In this document: positions 33,451 through 42,200 of the stretch, in pieces | Layout of the letters: every line of letters starts with the position of its first letter | Numbering within the stretch: the first letter of the stretch is position 1 | Assembly (NCBI RefSeq): GCF_008369065.1 | Contig: NZ_VDFC01000047.1 | Coordinates: 366,996 to 421,864, forward strand | Origin: Streptomyces apricus | Lineage (GTDB): Bacteria > Actinomycetota > Actinomycetes > Streptomycetales > Streptomycetaceae | Reading direction: 5' to 3' | Length of the DNA stretch: 54,869 nt | Notes under the pieces: generated by a model | Told to the model about the DNA's origin: nothing | The model's input: only the letters and a program-made list of their open reading frames with translations | The model's database searches: none | Program-made: the position numbers and the translations under genes

Positions 33451-34698
33451 TCAGGCGTCGGCGTACTTGGCGTCGGCGGCCGGGTCGAGTGCCAGCCGGT
33501 AGCCGCGCTTGACCACGGTCTGGATGAGCTTGGGCGTGCCCAGCGCCGTACGCAGCCGGGTCATCGCGGTCTCCACGGCGTGCTCGTCCCGGCCCGCGCC
33601 GGGCAGCGCCCGCAGCAGCTCGGCCCGGGCCACCACCCAGCCCGGCCGCCGGGACAGCGCGCGCAGCAGCGACATGCCGGCGGGCGGCACGGGCCGCAGC
33701 TCGTCGTCCACCAGCACCGCATGCCCGCGGATCTCGACCCGGTGCCCGGCGATCGGCAGCGTCCTCGCCCGGGACGGCAGTTCCTTGCACAGCACCTGGA
33801 CGAGGGGGCCGAGCCGGAAGCGTTCCGGCTGGACCGTGTCGATCCCCCTGGCCTGCAGCGGCAGCGCGGTGACGGGGCCGACGCAGGCGGGCAGCACGTC
33901 GTGGCCGAGGGCGGTGAGCAGTTCGGGCAGCAGCCCGCGCTCCTCGGCGCGGCCCAGCAGCGAGGCGGCGGCCGGGGCGCTGGTGAAGGTCAGCGCGTCC
34001 AGGCCGCGGGTGACGGCGGCGTCGAGCAGCCGGTCCAGCGGCCCGATGTCCTCCGGCGGCATCCACCGGTACACGGGGACGCCGACGACCTCCGCGCCGG
34101 CCGCCCGCAGCGACTCGACGAAGCCGGGCAGCGGCTCGCCGTGCAGCTGGACCGCGATCCGGCGCCCTTCGACACCTTCGTCCAGCAGCCGGTCGAGCAC
34201 CTCGGCCATGGATTCGGAGGACGGCGACCATTCCTCGGTCAGCCCTTGTGCCCGTACGGCACCTTTGACCTTGGGTCCTCGGGCGAGGAGTTCGACCCCG
34301 CGCAGCACGTCGAGCAGGTGCTCCCCCAGCCCCCATCCGTCGGCGGCCTCGACCCAGCCGCGGAATCCGATGGCGGTGGTCGCGACCACGATGTCCGGGG
34401 CCTGGTCGATGAGCTGCTTGGTGGCCGCCAGCAGTTCGCTGTCGTCGGCGAGCGGCACGATGCGCAGGGCGGGGGCGTGCAGGACCGCGGCCCCGCGGCG
34501 CTGGAGCAGGGCGCCGAGCTCGTCGGCGCGCCGGGCGGCGGTCACCCCGACGGTGAACCCGGCGAGCGGCCCGTGCTCCTGTGGACCGTGCCCCTGCCGG
34601 TCGTGACGACCCGGCTGATCCGGCTGATCCGCTTGTTGCGGCTGATCCGGCTGATCCGGTTGTTGCGGTTCCTCGTGGCTGAATGGCATGGATGGCAT
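33451..34698 (-). CDS. nnaR: uroporphyrinogen-III synthase-like transcriptional regulator, 415 aa
   Basis: Residues ~40-310 form a HemD-like bilobal domain (LAGFTVGVTAARRADELGALLQRRGAAVLHAPAL, LDALTFTSAPAAASLL); the C-terminal ~95 residues are an OmpR-type winged helix (RRPGWVVARAELLRALPGAGRDEHAVETAMTRLRTALG, VVKRGYRLAL). This fusion matches NnaR, which regulates nitrate/nitrite assimilation with GlnR in Streptomyces. The N-terminus is a QPDQPDQP low-complexity linker. ATG 34698 or 34689. Immediately downstream of narK on the same strand. Confidence 0.88.
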   Translation of the reverse strand: MPSMPFSHEEPQQPDQPDQPQQADQPDQPGRHDRQGHGPQEHGPLAGFTVGVTAARRADELGALLQRRGAAVLHAPALRIVPLADDSELLAATKQLIDQAPDIVVATTAIGFRGWVEAADGWGLGEHLLDVLRGVELLARGPKVKGAVRAQGLTEEWSPSSESMAEVLDRLLDEGVEGRRIAVQLHGEPLPGFVESLRAAGAEVVGVPVYRWMPPEDIGPLDRLLDAAVTRGLDALTFTSAPAAASLLGRAEERGLLPELLTALGHDVLPACVGPVTALPLQARGIDTVQPERFRLGPLVQVLCKELPSRARTLPIAGHRVEIRGHAVLVDDELRPVPPAGMSLLRALSRRPGWVVARAELLRALPGAGRDEHAVETAMTRLRTALGTPKLIQTVVKRGYRLALDPAADAKYADA

Positions 34699-34783
34699 GG
34701 ATGGCTCTCGTCCCGCTGGAGTGGTGTTCGTCCGCGTCACCCGCTGGGTTGGGGCGTCCCGCCTGCCCGTCTCACGACGGACG

Positions 34784-34817
34784 ACCGAGCCTGTCAATCA
34801 TGCGTGACAGGCTCGGT
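34784..34817. terminator. perfect 13-bp inverted repeat between narK and nnaR
   Basis: ACCGAGCCTGTCA-N8-TGACAGGCTCGGT, 38 bases past the narK stop and 86 bases before nnaR. It works as a hairpin terminator of narK, or, as DNA, as an operator for nnaR autoregulation. No T-tract. Confidence 0.7.
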
Positions 34818-34854
34818 TCCGCTCGATGTCACCCGTGTTACGTCGCGCGCCGGG

Positions 34855-36237
34855 TCACACCTCGGCGTAGCTGAGCTGGGTCTTCGTCCCCGACGCGACG
34901 GCGGCGTGGCGGTCGGCGGTCAGCGGGCGGCGAAGGTATACGGCCCAGGTGACCGCGAAGCAGACCGCGTAGAAGGCGAGGAAGGCGACGAAGGCCCCGG
35001 TGCCGGATCCGGCGCTGAGGAACGACTGCCGGAAGGCCAGGTTGATGCCGAGCCCGCCAAGGGCGCCCACCGCGCCGATGAGCCCCATGGAGGCCCCGGA
35101 CAGCCGCCGCCCGTACGAGGCGGCCTCCTCGCCGGTCAGCCCGAGGGCGGTGGCCTTGGCCTGGAAGATGCCGGGGATCATCTTGTACGTGGAGCCGTTG
35201 CCGAGCCCGGTCAGCACGAACAGCACAATGAAGGCGCAGGTGAACAGGGCCAGCGACTCCTCCATGGAGGCGACCACGATGACGGCGGTCGCGGCGCCCA
35301 TGCCGACGAAGTTCCACAGGGTGATGCGGGCACCGCCGTACAGGTCGGCGAGCCGGCCGCCGACGGGCCGGATCAGCGAACCGAGCAGCGGCCCGATGAA
35401 GGTGACGTACGCCGACTCCAGCGGCGTACGCCCGAACTGCGTCTGGAGGACGAGCCCGAACGCGAAGCTGTAGCCGATGAACGACCCGAAGGTCCCGATG
35501 TAGAGGAGGGACATGACCCAGGTGTGGGGGTCCCTGACGGCCTCCTTGGCGGCCCCGGTGTCGTTCTTCACGGCCGCGATGTTGTCCATGTAACGGGCGC
35601 CCAGGACGGTGGCGAGGACGATGAGCGGGATGTAGATGCCGAGCAGCACCCGCGGTCCGCCGTTCGCCCCGATGATGGCGAGCGCGACGAGCTGCACGAC
35701 GGGGACGCCGATGTTGCCGCCGCCGGCGTTGAGTCCGAGCGCCCACCCTTTCTTCCGCAGCGGGAAGAAGGAGTTGATGTTGGTCATGGAGGAAGCGAAG
35801 TTCCCGCCGCCGACCCCGGCGAGCATGGCACAGACGAGGAAGGTCCCGAAGGACGTGCCCGGCTCCATCACCACGAAGGCGGCGATCGTCGGGACGAGCA
35901 GCATGCCGGCCGCGATGATGGTCCAGTTCCGGCCGCCGAACCGGGCGACCGCGAAGGTGTACGGCACGCGCACGACGGCGCCGACCAGCGTGGCCATCGA
36001 GATGATGAAGAACTTGTCGGCGGGGGTGAGCCCGTACTCGGGCCCCATGAAGAGCACCATGACCGACCAGAGGGTCCAGATGGAGAACCCGATGTGCTCG
36101 GACAGGACGGAGAAGAGCAGGTTCCGCCGGGCGACCTTCTCCCCCGTCTCCTTCCAGAACGCCTCGTCCTCGGGGTCCCACCGCTCGATCCAGCGGCCTC
36201 CCTTGCGCGGTGCGGTGCTGCTGCTCGGGGCTGTCAT
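34855..36237 (-). CDS. narK: nitrate/nitrite MFS transporter, 460 aa
   Basis: Twelve-span MFS of the nitrate/nitrite porter family. The two signature loops are GVGGGNFASSMTNINSFFP followed by GLNAGGGNIGV, and GLGNGSTYKMIPGIF with ASMGLIGAVGALGG in the second half. ATG 36237 (MTAPSSSTAP) follows GGAGG. The neighbour NnaR is expected to control it. It moves nitrate in or nitrite out across the cell membrane. Confidence 0.93.
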   Translation of the reverse strand: MTAPSSSTAPRKGGRWIERWDPEDEAFWKETGEKVARRNLLFSVLSEHIGFSIWTLWSVMVLFMGPEYGLTPADKFFIISMATLVGAVVRVPYTFAVARFGGRNWTIIAAGMLLVPTIAAFVVMEPGTSFGTFLVCAMLAGVGGGNFASSMTNINSFFPLRKKGWALGLNAGGGNIGVPVVQLVALAIIGANGGPRVLLGIYIPLIVLATVLGARYMDNIAAVKNDTGAAKEAVRDPHTWVMSLLYIGTFGSFIGYSFAFGLVLQTQFGRTPLESAYVTFIGPLLGSLIRPVGGRLADLYGGARITLWNFVGMGAATAVIVVASMEESLALFTCAFIVLFVLTGLGNGSTYKMIPGIFQAKATALGLTGEEAASYGRRLSGASMGLIGAVGALGGLGINLAFRQSFLSAGSGTGAFVAFLAFYAVCFAVTWAVYLRRPLTADRHAAVASGTKTQLSYAEV

Positions 36238-36392
36238 CTCACGCCTCCACGATCTCTCCGGGTGGTGGTTCCGAAGGTAGGGACGACGCGTTTCCGCGCT
36301 GTGGCTGTGGGTGACCACGGGGGAACGTTGCTCTCACCCTCGGCCGGGAGGCGCCGTGAGGGTCTGCGGCGGGACCGCCCTCTCCACCTGCT

Positions 36393-36851
36393 CTAGCCCT
36401 GGCCCTGGACCTCGAACCACAGCAGCTTCCCGGCGTCGGCACGTCCGGGCAGGCCGTCCCGTCGGCCGAACGACCAGCCGCCCCAGGTGCTCGCGCACTC
36501 CCGTACGAGCAGCAGCCCGCGCCCTCCTTCGGCATCGACCGGGACGAGCGGGACCCGTGCACCGGGGGGCTCACCGAAGGGCGCGGGAACGTGCGGGCTG
36601 CTGTCCCACACGCCGACGCGCAGCCGCCCGTCCCCGAGGGCGGTCAACCGCAGTGAGGCGGGCCCTTTCGTGTGCCGGTACGCGTTGGTGACCAACTCGG
36701 ACGCCAGCAGCTCGACGGTGTCGAGGGCGTGAGCCATTCCGTGCCCACTGAGGGCGGCCCGCACGGTCATACGTGCGACGCGTGCGGCGCGGGGGTCATG
36801 GGGCAGCCGAAGGGCGTACGTCCAGGTGTCGAGCGGGGCTACGGTGACCAT
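36393..36851 (-). CDS. HATPase-type anti-sigma/regulatory protein, 152 aa
   Basis: ATG 36851 behind GGAGG. The Bergerat ATP fold shows ELVTNAYRHTKGPASLRLTA (N-box), VWDSSPHVPAPF (G1) and EGGRGLLLVRECASTWG (G2). The family includes SpoIIAB/RsbW-like serine kinases abundant in Streptomyces. It is divergent from the XRE/DUF397 pair and shares its palindromic control region, as in abaA-like loci. Confidence 0.9.
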   Translation of the reverse strand: MVTVAPLDTWTYALRLPHDPRAARVARMTVRAALSGHGMAHALDTVELLASELVTNAYRHTKGPASLRLTALGDGRLRVGVWDSSPHVPAPFGEPPGARVPLVPVDAEGGRGLLLVRECASTWGGWSFGRRDGLPGRADAGKLLWFEVQGQG

Positions 36852-36911
36852 GGGTGCCTCCGGGAGGGAGAAAAGAGGGGAGTTGAGCGACGCGAGACTC
36901 ACCGTAAGGGA

Positions 36912-36937
36912 GATGGATGTAAAGTTTTACATCCATC
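36912..36937. promoter_or_regulatory. 26-bp perfect palindrome, operator between divergent regulatory genes
   Basis: GATGGATGTAAA-GT-TTTACATCCATC, 12-bp arms. It lies 60 bases from the HATPase start and 52 from the XRE start, in an AT-rich patch. The adjacent XRE protein is the likely ligand, repressing both directions. Confidence 0.75.
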
Positions 36938-36988
36938 GAGAGAAAGAATTGATAGTTCCTTCTTGTGGGTGACCAGAGGGGGCGCGTC

Positions 36989-37861
36989 ATGACGAGAGAG
37001 GCTTCAGTGCCACCCAGTACCGTCCCCACCCTGCGCCAGCAGCGCCTGGGTACCGAACTGCGCAAACTCCGGGAGTACGCGGGACTGACGTCCGGTGCCG
37101 CCGCGGAACTGCTCGGCCTCAAGCAGGCGCAGATCAGCAACATCGAGGCAGGCCGGTACGCCGTCAGCGCCGACCGTGTCCGCGCCTTCGCCAGCAGCTA
37201 CAGCTGCACCGACCACGCCTTCGTCGATGCGCTGGCCGCGATGACCGGTGGACGGCAGCGTGGGTGGTGGGACGAGTACCGGGAGCACCTACCGGCCACG
37301 CTGATCGACCTCGCCGAACTTGAGCACCACGCCGTCGGTCTGCGCGTGGCGCTCATCATCCACGTCCCGGCCTTGCTGCAGACGACGGATCACGCACGAG
37401 CTCTGTTCCAACAAGTGGCGCCGCCCATGCGGCAGTACGAGGTCGAGCACCGCCTCACGCATCGCATGAAGCGGCAGGGCATCCTGCACAGGGAGAACCC
37501 TCCCCCGTACGCGGCGATCATCCACGAGGCCGCACTCCGCATGGGCTTCGGCGGCCCGGCCGTAACTCGCGCTCAGCTCCGGCATCTCATCGACATGAGC
37601 GAACTGACCCATGTCTCGATCAGGGTGATCCGTTTCGGCGCCGATCATTTTCCGAGCACGGGTCAGTCCTTCGACTACCTCGAAGGCGCGGTCCAGCAAC
37701 TCGACACCGTCCAGCTGGACACACACCACGGCGGCTGCGGCTTCCTCGACGCGGAGGCACAGTTGAGCAAGTACCGTTCCGTGCTGGACCGCATGGACTC
37801 CTGCGCGCTCGCCCCCGCGGAGTCACGCGATTTCATCCACCACCTCGTCCAGGACATCTGA
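36989..37861 (+). CDS. XRE-family regulator with DUF5753 (Scr1/WhiJ-like), 290 aa
   Basis: ATG 36989 behind GAGGGGG. The HTH is near residues 20-55 (LRKLREYAGLTSGAAAELLGLKQAQISNIEAGRYAV), then the DUF5753 effector domain (LRVALIIHVPALLQTTDHARALF, HEAALRMGFGG, STGQSFDYLEG). Proteins of this type (WhiJ, AbaA neighbours) pair with a small DUF397 protein encoded next door to control development or antibiotics. The DUF397 gene follows after 12 bases. Confidence 0.92.
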   Translation: MTREASVPPSTVPTLRQQRLGTELRKLREYAGLTSGAAAELLGLKQAQISNIEAGRYAVSADRVRAFASSYSCTDHAFVDALAAMTGGRQRGWWDEYREHLPATLIDLAELEHHAVGLRVALIIHVPALLQTTDHARALFQQVAPPMRQYEVEHRLTHRMKRQGILHRENPPPYAAIIHEAALRMGFGGPAVTRAQLRHLIDMSELTHVSIRVIRFGADHFPSTGQSFDYLEGAVQQLDTVQLDTHHGGCGFLDAEAQLSKYRSVLDRMDSCALAPAESRDFIHHLVQDI

Positions 37862-37873
37862 GAGGGACCGACC

Positions 37874-38068
37874 ATGCCCGCCCTTAACTGGCAGAAGTCC
37901 ACGTACAGCGGCGACAGTTCGAACTGCGTCTACGTGGCGGCCACTCCGACAGGCCAGATCCACCTGCGCGAGAGCGACACCCCGGACACCATCCTCATAA
38001 CGACCCGCCCGCGCCTGCACGCCCTGATACGCACCCTGAAGGCGCACCCGTCTCCGCGGGCCACTTGA
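37874..38068 (+). CDS. DUF397 protein, 64 aa
   Basis: MPALNWQKSTYSGDSSNCVYVAATPTGQIHLRES holds the family hallmark W-x-KS-x-YSG followed by C-V-V. Small BldB-like partner that probably neutralises or binds the preceding XRE regulator. Same operon, 12-base gap. Confidence 0.93.
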   Translation: MPALNWQKSTYSGDSSNCVYVAATPTGQIHLRESDTPDTILITTRPRLHALIRTLKAHPSPRAT

Positions 38069-38084
38069 ACGCCAGGCGGTGGGT

Positions 38085-38378
38085 TCAGGCGTTCGCCCGC
38101 TTGCCGAGGGCCATCCCGCCGGAAACGGTCCGGCCCGCCGGCTTCTCCGAGCGGACGGCCTGCAGGCGGACGAGCCACACGGACGCCACGGACAGCAGGC
38201 CGGTGAAGACCACTGTGAGGGACACGGACACCCACATCTGCCGGCTCCCCGGATACCGCCATCCCACCCAGGCGGCCAGCGCAGCCCATAGCAGGGCACC
38301 CGCCGCGTAGAAAGCCCGGACCCGGCGCAGCTGCCGTACGGCCCGCAGAAGCCTGGAGTGCTCGCTCTTCGACGCCAT
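38085..38378 (-). CDS. small two-span membrane protein, 97 aa
   Basis: MASKSEHSRLLRAVRQLRRVRAFYAAGALL: a basic amphipathic N-terminus, then two membrane helices (about 23-40 and 48-68) and a basic tail. No family recognised. Convergent with DUF397, with 16 bases between the stops. It may belong to the downstream end of the toxin/immunity gene run. Confidence 0.7.
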   Translation of the reverse strand: MASKSEHSRLLRAVRQLRRVRAFYAAGALLWAALAAWVGWRYPGSRQMWVSVSLTVVFTGLLSVASVWLVRLQAVRSEKPAGRTVSGGMALGKRANA

Positions 38379-38408
38379 GGCACGCGTGTACCCCCGGCAT
38401 CTCCTTTC

Positions 38409-38702
38409 TCACCGGGCACGGGCACGGCGTTTCGCGGGCAACAACTCGTCGTCGCACCAACCGCCCGTGGCCTGTTTCGATGCGGTGTCTTTGAGGATCT
38501 TCACGGCCAGAGAGAGCAACCAGGGCAAGCCGACGTCCTGGCCGATCAAACGTGCCAGCTCGTCCGGGGCCAGCGTCCCGACTGGGCGGCGACGCAGTTC
38601 GTGCACGTTCTTGACCATGGCGGTCGTGTCCTCGGGAGGCTCCGGCCAGCGTCGGCCTTCAAGTTGCTCAAGCGAGCGATCACGCTCCACGGGCTGCACC
38701 AT
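38409..38702 (-). CDS. CdiI-like contact-dependent inhibition immunity protein, 97 aa
   Basis: RSLEQLEGRRWPEPPEDTTAMVKNVHELRRRPVGTLAPDELARLIGQDVGLPWLLSLAVKIL matches the CdiI_2-type immunity family: a small helical protein. ATG 38702 is preferred; TTG 38708 and GTG 38705 are in frame. It lies on the same strand after the RHS toxin and Imm50 gene, so it is probably an extra immunity gene kept against a toxin of other strains or a replaced toxin tip. Confidence 0.8.
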   Translation of the reverse strand: MVQPVERDRSLEQLEGRRWPEPPEDTTAMVKNVHELRRRPVGTLAPDELARLIGQDVGLPWLLSLAVKILKDTASKQATGGWCDDELLPAKRRARAR

Positions 38703-38834
38703 CACCAAGCCCTCTCGTCAAATCCGGCACTACTTCTGCATGGACGGTATCGGCGATCGCCCGGATACTGGCCCCACTTGATGAAGCGACAACTTGGATC
38801 GCCCCCTCCACTGAACGAACTGCCGAATCGAATT

Positions 38835-39224
38835 TCAGGGACCATCCATGTAAGCATTCATCTTTTCAACGTATACATTATCCGCGACCGCTCGGATGCG
38901 GGTTTCCCTCGAAGAGATGACAACTTCAACCATCCCGTCCTTCGAAATATCGATGTCACCTACTGGCTGCACGGAGAAACCATCGATCTCCACACTGCGC
39001 AAACCCCCGAAGTGCAACTGGACTTGCACCGTGTTAAATCCCTGCAATTGCCACTTACGTGGAGCTTGTGCCGGATATTCCTGCAGGTCAAACCGTACGC
39101 GAAGCGAAGGACCTTCCCTGCTCAGGACGACTTCGTGAATATTCACTCCCTCCAGTCGCGGAGGCGAGCCGCGATAGATGGAATCAATCACCTGAGGGTT
39201 GTCCAATAGGGCCGTCCAAGACAT
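38835..39224 (-). CDS. Imm50-family immunity protein, 129 aa
   Basis: MSWTALLDNPQVIDSIYRGSPPRLEGVNIHEVVLSREGPSLRVRFDLQEYPAQAPRKWQLQGFNTVQVQL follows the Imm50 pattern (short helix, then a beta-rich core with KW and a conserved FGG). It starts 15 bases after the toxin stop with a GAGGAAAT site, the classical place for the cognate immunity gene. The GC content is clearly lower than its surroundings, a sign of transfer together with the toxin tip. Confidence 0.82.
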   Translation of the reverse strand: MSWTALLDNPQVIDSIYRGSPPRLEGVNIHEVVLSREGPSLRVRFDLQEYPAQAPRKWQLQGFNTVQVQLHFGGLRSVEIDGFSVQPVGDIDISKDGMVEVVISSRETRIRAVADNVYVEKMNAYMDGP

Positions 39225-39239
39225 ATTTCCTCGCTGGAT

Positions 39240-42200
39240 CTAGTACTCGTAGTGCTGTGCGGTTCCGGGAACCTTGCCTGTGCGCGGGTTGTCGCCCGGA
39301 CGCACGTTGTAGTGCCGACCCTGGTTTCCGACACCACCCTCCCTGAAGTCGTGGCCAGCAGAATGATCCTGGATAATTACCTGGCTTCCGTCTTCCCTCG
39401 TATAGACGTATTCGCGGGTCATCACCGGTTTGCCGCTCTCATCCATGATCTGGCGCCCCGTGCGGTCTGTCATCGGAACCTTACGCAGTTCGTCCGGTTG
39501 CTGGGTCATAGGAAGGCCCAGGTCGCGCTTTGCCATCCTGAAGGCCGCGTTCCGGCTAGGCGCCGTCTTGTGTGACGGCATGTCCGTGCAGGATTTGGGC
39601 GCCAGCCCCAGAGGGTCCGTCCACCTATGCGGATTGTCTACGTAGGTGAACGGGTTCGGGTCGGGCTCAAGTCCCAATGGATCTGAGCTGAGATAGCGAG
39701 CCGTCTCGGGGTCGTAATGCCGGAAGTAGTTGTAATGCAAGCCGGTTTCGGCGTCGTAGTACTGGCCCGGAAAACGCAGGGGCGTGTACGTCGTGCTGTT
39801 GGAGGCCCAGGCCGTCGCACCCCAGAGGGTGGCCCGAGCGCGCCAGGCGAGGGCACCCGACTCGTCGATGAGTTCGGTGGGTGTGCCGATGAGATCGGTG
39901 ACGATGGCGAAGAAACGGGAGTCCACATCGCGCTGAGGCGCGTCGGCGACGGTGATGCGTTCGGTTTGCGATATCGGGCGCAAGCCGTCGTGGTCCCACG
40001 TCACGGTCACGGGATCAGGCAGCTCCGGAGCCACCGTCGTCTGCTCGCACAGAACGCTGTCGTCCCAGGTGAATTCGATCCGCTCGACGACTGTCTCACC
40101 GTCGGGTGCGAGACGTTGTTTGTCTGTGCGGCGCCCCAGAGGGTCGTAGTGGTAGCGCCAGCAGGTGCCGTCGGGCGTCACTACCGCGGTGAGCTGGTCC
40201 TCGGCGTTCCACTCGTAGCGCCAGGTGTCCGGTTTGCGCGACAGACGAGTCTTCTGCCGAAGCGTGACCCGGCCGAGTGCGTCGTGCTCGTACCTGGTGT
40301 TGCCTGCTCGCTCGATGCGGGTGCCGCTGTAGCGGCGATCGCCGACAGATTCCTGGCCGGGGTGCGAGGCCGGCCAGACAGCGGCGGACTGGTTGCCGGC
40401 CTCGTCGTAGGCGTAACGCTCACTCCAGTCACGGGCGTGGACGGCTGTGACACGCCCCGCAGCGTCCAGCTCGTAGCTCCGCGTGCCGTTCAGTTTGTCG
40501 TCGAGACCTACGAGGTTGCCGTCCTGACGGTAGCTGTAGGTCCGGCGCTGGACCTCTGGGGCGACGGCCGTCGAGATCGATTCGGTGGTGACGCGGCCCA
40601 ACTCGTCGAAGACCGCGGACAGGGTGGCGAACTCTCCGATGTGACGCACGAGTTCGCGTCCCGCCGCGTCATGCGTGAAGGCGATGGAGCGGCCCGACGC
40701 GGTCAGTCGCGTCCAGTTGTCCGCCGCGTCGAACTCCCACGTGCTCACCGCGCCCGACGGGGTCGTACGGCGGGTGCGACGGCCCAGCTCATCGTAGGTA
40801 TGGCGCATGGCCCGCCCGTTGACCGTCTCGGCAATCAGACGGCCCGCCCGGTCGTACTGCCGGGTCAGTGTGGCGTCCGGTCCGTCCACCTCCACCAACT
40901 GATCAGTCGCATCGTAGGCATAGGTGGTGACCCGGCCCTGGGCATCCTTGCGCACCACTCGTCCCAACACGTCACGCTGGTAGCGCACCGTCTGTTCGAG
41001 CACGTCGGTGCGAGCGGTGCACCGCCCTGCCGCATCGTATGTGTAGGTCAGTGTGCGACCGTCGAAGTCGGTCTCGGAGACGAGGTTGCCCGCCGCGTCG
41101 TACGTGTAGTTCCAGGTGTCACCGAGAGGGTTGGCAACAGCCGTGAGACGCAGGGACGAGTCGTAGCCGAACACGTGCCGAACACCGTCCGGGCCTGTGC
41201 GGGCCGCCAACAGGTCGAAGTGGGTGTACTCGTAACGGGAGACCCTGCCCATTCGGTCGGTGTGGCTCGTGCAATTGCCCTCACCGTCATAGGTCCAGGA
41301 TTCGGCGGTCCCGTCCGGCGAGACACGGCGAGCGGGCAGCCCTTCGACGGTCCAGGAGAAGCGAGTGACATGCCCTAGGGGATCGGTGCGGGTGACAGGT
41401 CTCCCGAACGCATCACGTTCCCACGCTGTGACCGCGCCCAGGGGATTGGTGTTCTCCAGCGGCAGCCCCGCCGGGTCGCACCGAACGACCGTGACGTGAC
41501 CGAGCGCGTCGGTGATCGTGGAAAGGTGGCCGCGCTCGGTGTACGCGTAGCGGGTGGTGACCCCGGCCGGGTCCGTGACGGCGGTGCAGTTGCCGACTTC
41601 GTCGAATCGTTGTGTCCACAGGGACCCGTCGGGCAGTTCCACGGACACGGGAAGATTCAGATCGTTGAAGCGGTACCGGACGACCGCACCATCGGGATAG
41701 ACCACCTCCATGGCCTGGCCCAGGGCGTTGTTCACGCGACGCGTGGTGTTCCCGAGTTCGTCGGACGTCGAGACGAGGTGGTGGTGGGCGTCATAGCTGG
41801 TACGGGTCGTGCCACCGAGCGGGTCGATCTCGGCGACCACCTGACAGTTGTCGTTGATGACGAAGCGGGACGCCGCCCCTTCCGGCGAGGTGACCGTGGT
41901 GACGCGGCACCCGGGCCATGCCTGGTCCGTACCGTCGTAGGCGAAGGTGTTGGTGACGTGGCCGGCCTCGCCGCCCTGGGCCACACAACGATCCCGGTCG
42001 TCGTACCTGTACGCGTAGGTGCTGTTGTTGGTGTCGTTCCATGACGTGACGCGAAGACGCTCGTCGTACGTGAACCGCAACGGCAAGCCTGACGAGTTGA
42101 CGACCGAAGTGAGGTTGCCGTCCGTGTAGGCGTACTGCTTGATCGTGGTGTCCGAGCCGTCCTGCGCCGCGCCGGCTAGAACGAGGGCGGTCACCCGGCC

